The position numbers were made by a program, and so were the translations under genes. Shown in pieces: positions 6,233 to 7,534 of a DNA stretch of 7,534 nt (its first letter is position 1; each line of letters opens with the position of its first letter). This DNA is from an uncultured Clostridia bacterium (lineage in GTDB: Bacteria; Bacillota; Clostridia; Oscillospirales; Oscillospiraceae), in assembly GCA_946187475.1 (NCBI GenBank), contig CAMHRJ010000097.1, forward strand, positions 1 to 7,534. The letters are read 5' to 3'. A model generated the notes under the pieces. The model was given only the letters and a program-made list of their open reading frames with translations. It did no database searches and was not told the DNA's origin.

Positions 6233-7534
6233 TTATATAATATTTGCGTCGATGACCGCGTCGGGATAATCCCGCTTGTGGCAGGTGAAGAGGATCACCT
6301 GGCGCTTCCGGGAGATCTCGTGGAAGAGCTCCATTGCCCTGTGGGCCCGCTGGTCGTCGAAGTTCACCAGGGTGTCGTCCAGCACGATGGGACAGGGCTC
6401 CTCCCCCTGGAGGGTCAGCTCACACATGGCCAGACGCACGGAGAGATACAGCAGGTCTGCCGCGCCCGCCGAGAGGTAGGCCGCGCTCCGGGGCGTCAGA
6501 TCGCCGGTGCGCCGGGCGCTGGCGGCAAAGTCCCGGGTCAGGGCCACGCCGTCGTAGCGTCCCTCGGTGAGAAAGTCCATATAGGCTGCGGCCTGCTCCG
6601 CCAGTTGGGGCGAAAAGCGGGTCTGGATCTCGGTGTCCGCTTCCTTGAGGGTGTCGCAGGCCAGCTGGATGGCGGCGTACTGGGCCTCCAGCTCCGCCTT
6701 TACGGCGCGGAGGGTCTGGAGATTGCTCTCGATGGCCATGGGGTCTCCGATGGCCGCCGTGGCGCCTACGGTGCGCGCCTGTTCGGCACGCAGCCGCTCG
6801 CAGAGCTGCTCCAGGGCCTGCTTCTGGCGGAAGTAGGTGGCAGCCTCGCTGTCGCCGTGCTCGAAGTCCAGATCGTGCAGCAGCTCGTCATGGACCTCCG
6901 CCTGATGCTCCCGGGCATCTTCCGCCGCGGCGGAGCAGGCTTTTTCCGTCTGCATGGCGGCCTTGCAGGCCTTGTAGGCCGCGCGGTGGGTCTCCGCCTC
7001 CAGGAAGATGCCGTTGATGTTCTTGGCATCATACTGCCGCAGTACAGCCCGGAAGCGCTCCAGAGCCGCGGCGGCCCGGCGGCGCTGCACCAGCAGCAGG
7101 ATCGCCAGGGCAACCGCTGCCGCCGCGAAAGCCGCGCCCACGTAGTAGAACACGGGCTTCACCAGATAGCCCAGCACCGCGCACAGCACGGCCAGCACCA
7201 GCGCGCCGATCCAGAGATAGGGCGTTCCGGTTTTTTTCGATTCCCGCAGGGCGATGCGGGCAGCGTCCGCGTCCTGCTCCGCCTGCTGGGCCACCTGATC
7301 CGGGTCTGTGAGCCCGAATCGGGTCTGCTCCAGGGCGGTGCGCTTTTGGGCCGCGTCCTGCCTGGCGGCGGCCAGATTGTCCTCCAGCTGCTGCAGATGG
7401 GCCTTTTCCTGGCCCATAGCGGCCAGGGCAGCCTTCCGCTGGCGCTGGCGGGCGTCGTTCATGGAGTCCGTCAGCCGGCGGATCTCCGCCTCGTTTTCGG
7501 CGATCTCCCGCTCCAGCGCCTCCCGGCGCTGGGC
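6233..7534 (-). CDS. YhaN/SMC-like ATP-binding protein, C-terminal part (N-terminus beyond window)
   Basis: The frame stays open to the right edge, giving 433 visible residues. The ATG at 7462 is not a convincing start: the 24 codons before it are also coiled-coil-like (REALEREIAENEAEIRRL) and no N-terminal Walker A is present. In visible numbering, residues 1-100 are coiled coil rich in Ala, Gln and Glu. A pair of hydrophobic helices follows (about 106-124 and 129-149), then more coiled coil to about 300, then the C-terminal ATPase half. That half has the ABC-type signature LSAGAADLLYLSVRLA (from 354), Walker B IVLDDTLVNFDD (383-394) and a switch histidine in ILFTCHKRD (H419). The helix pair inside the coiled coil points to the YhaN group rather than true Rad50/SbcC or SMC. 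YhaN-type proteins are usually encoded beside an SbcD-like nuclease and are thought to act on DNA; that partner would lie off the right edge. It converges on the aldolase gene and shares its terminator. Confidence 0.88.
   Translation of the reverse strand, partial: AQRREALEREIAENEAEIRRLTDSMNDARQRQRKAALAAMGQEKAHLQQLEDNLAAARQDAAQKRTALEQTRFGLTDPDQVAQQAEQDADAARIALRESKKTGTPYLWIGALVLAVLCAVLGYLVKPVFYYVGAAFAAAAVALAILLLVQRRRAAAALERFRAVLRQYDAKNINGIFLEAETHRAAYKACKAAMQTEKACSAAAEDAREHQAEVHDELLHDLDFEHGDSEAATYFRQKQALEQLCERLRAEQARTVGATAAIGDPMAIESNLQTLRAVKAELEAQYAAIQLACDTLKEADTEIQTRFSPQLAEQAAAYMDFLTEGRYDGVALTRDFAASARRTGDLTPRSAAYLSAGAADLLYLSVRLAMCELTLQGEEPCPIVLDDTLVNFDDQRAHRAMELFHEISRKRQVILFTCHKRDYPDAVIDANII

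Noticed and set aside
6236..6241. A promoter -10 box (TATAAT) just after the terminator
   Set aside because: It lies inside the last codons of the convergent ATPase gene, no -35 box is visible at proper spacing because that region is the terminator stem, and no rightward gene follows.

Overview
The window looks like ordinary chromosomal DNA from a GC-rich, Gram-positive anaerobe of the Clostridia, probably of the Oscillospiraceae/Ruminococcaceae kind found in guts. This is inferred from strong GGAGG-type ribosome binding sites, sigma-A-like promoters, an S-layer-homology (SLH) protein of the style common in that group, and a YhaN-like ATPase. No sequence search was possible, so the taxonomic guess is soft. 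No tRNA, rRNA, CRISPR array, insertion sequence or phage gene was seen.

Layout. Positions 1-3446 hold a minus-strand operon read right to left: proC (pyrroline-5-carboxylate reductase), then a beta-CASP metallo-beta-lactamase-fold RNase-like protein whose start overlaps the proC stop by 4 bases (ATGA), then, after an 18-base gap, a major facilitator superfamily transporter that runs off the left edge. Positions 3447-3595 are a divergent control region with a recognisable promoter in each direction and an imperfect inverted repeat over the predicted rightward transcription start. Positions 3596-6190 hold a rightward pair: a secreted, probably cell-wall-bound SLH protein and, 24 bases on, a PLP-dependent threonine aldolase-like enzyme. 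A strong symmetrical terminator at 6201-6228 separates that pair from a convergent minus-strand gene at 6233-7534, the C-terminal part of a large YhaN/SMC-like ATPase whose N-terminus lies beyond the right edge.

How the genes fit together. proC (proline synthesis) and the threonine aldolase (threonine to glycine plus acetaldehyde) are both amino-acid enzymes, but on separate transcripts. The beta-CASP protein suggests RNA processing and the YhaN-like ATPase suggests DNA repair or nuclease partnership. No single pathway links all six genes. Very long open frames opposite the real genes come from the GC-rich codon usage and are not counted as genes. There are no gene-free stretches over 300 bases. 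I see no convincing new system; the best leads are the dyad at the SLH promoter, the SLH protein's flanking domains and its pairing with an aldolase, the tail on the beta-CASP protein, and a small hairpin over the transporter's ribosome binding site.
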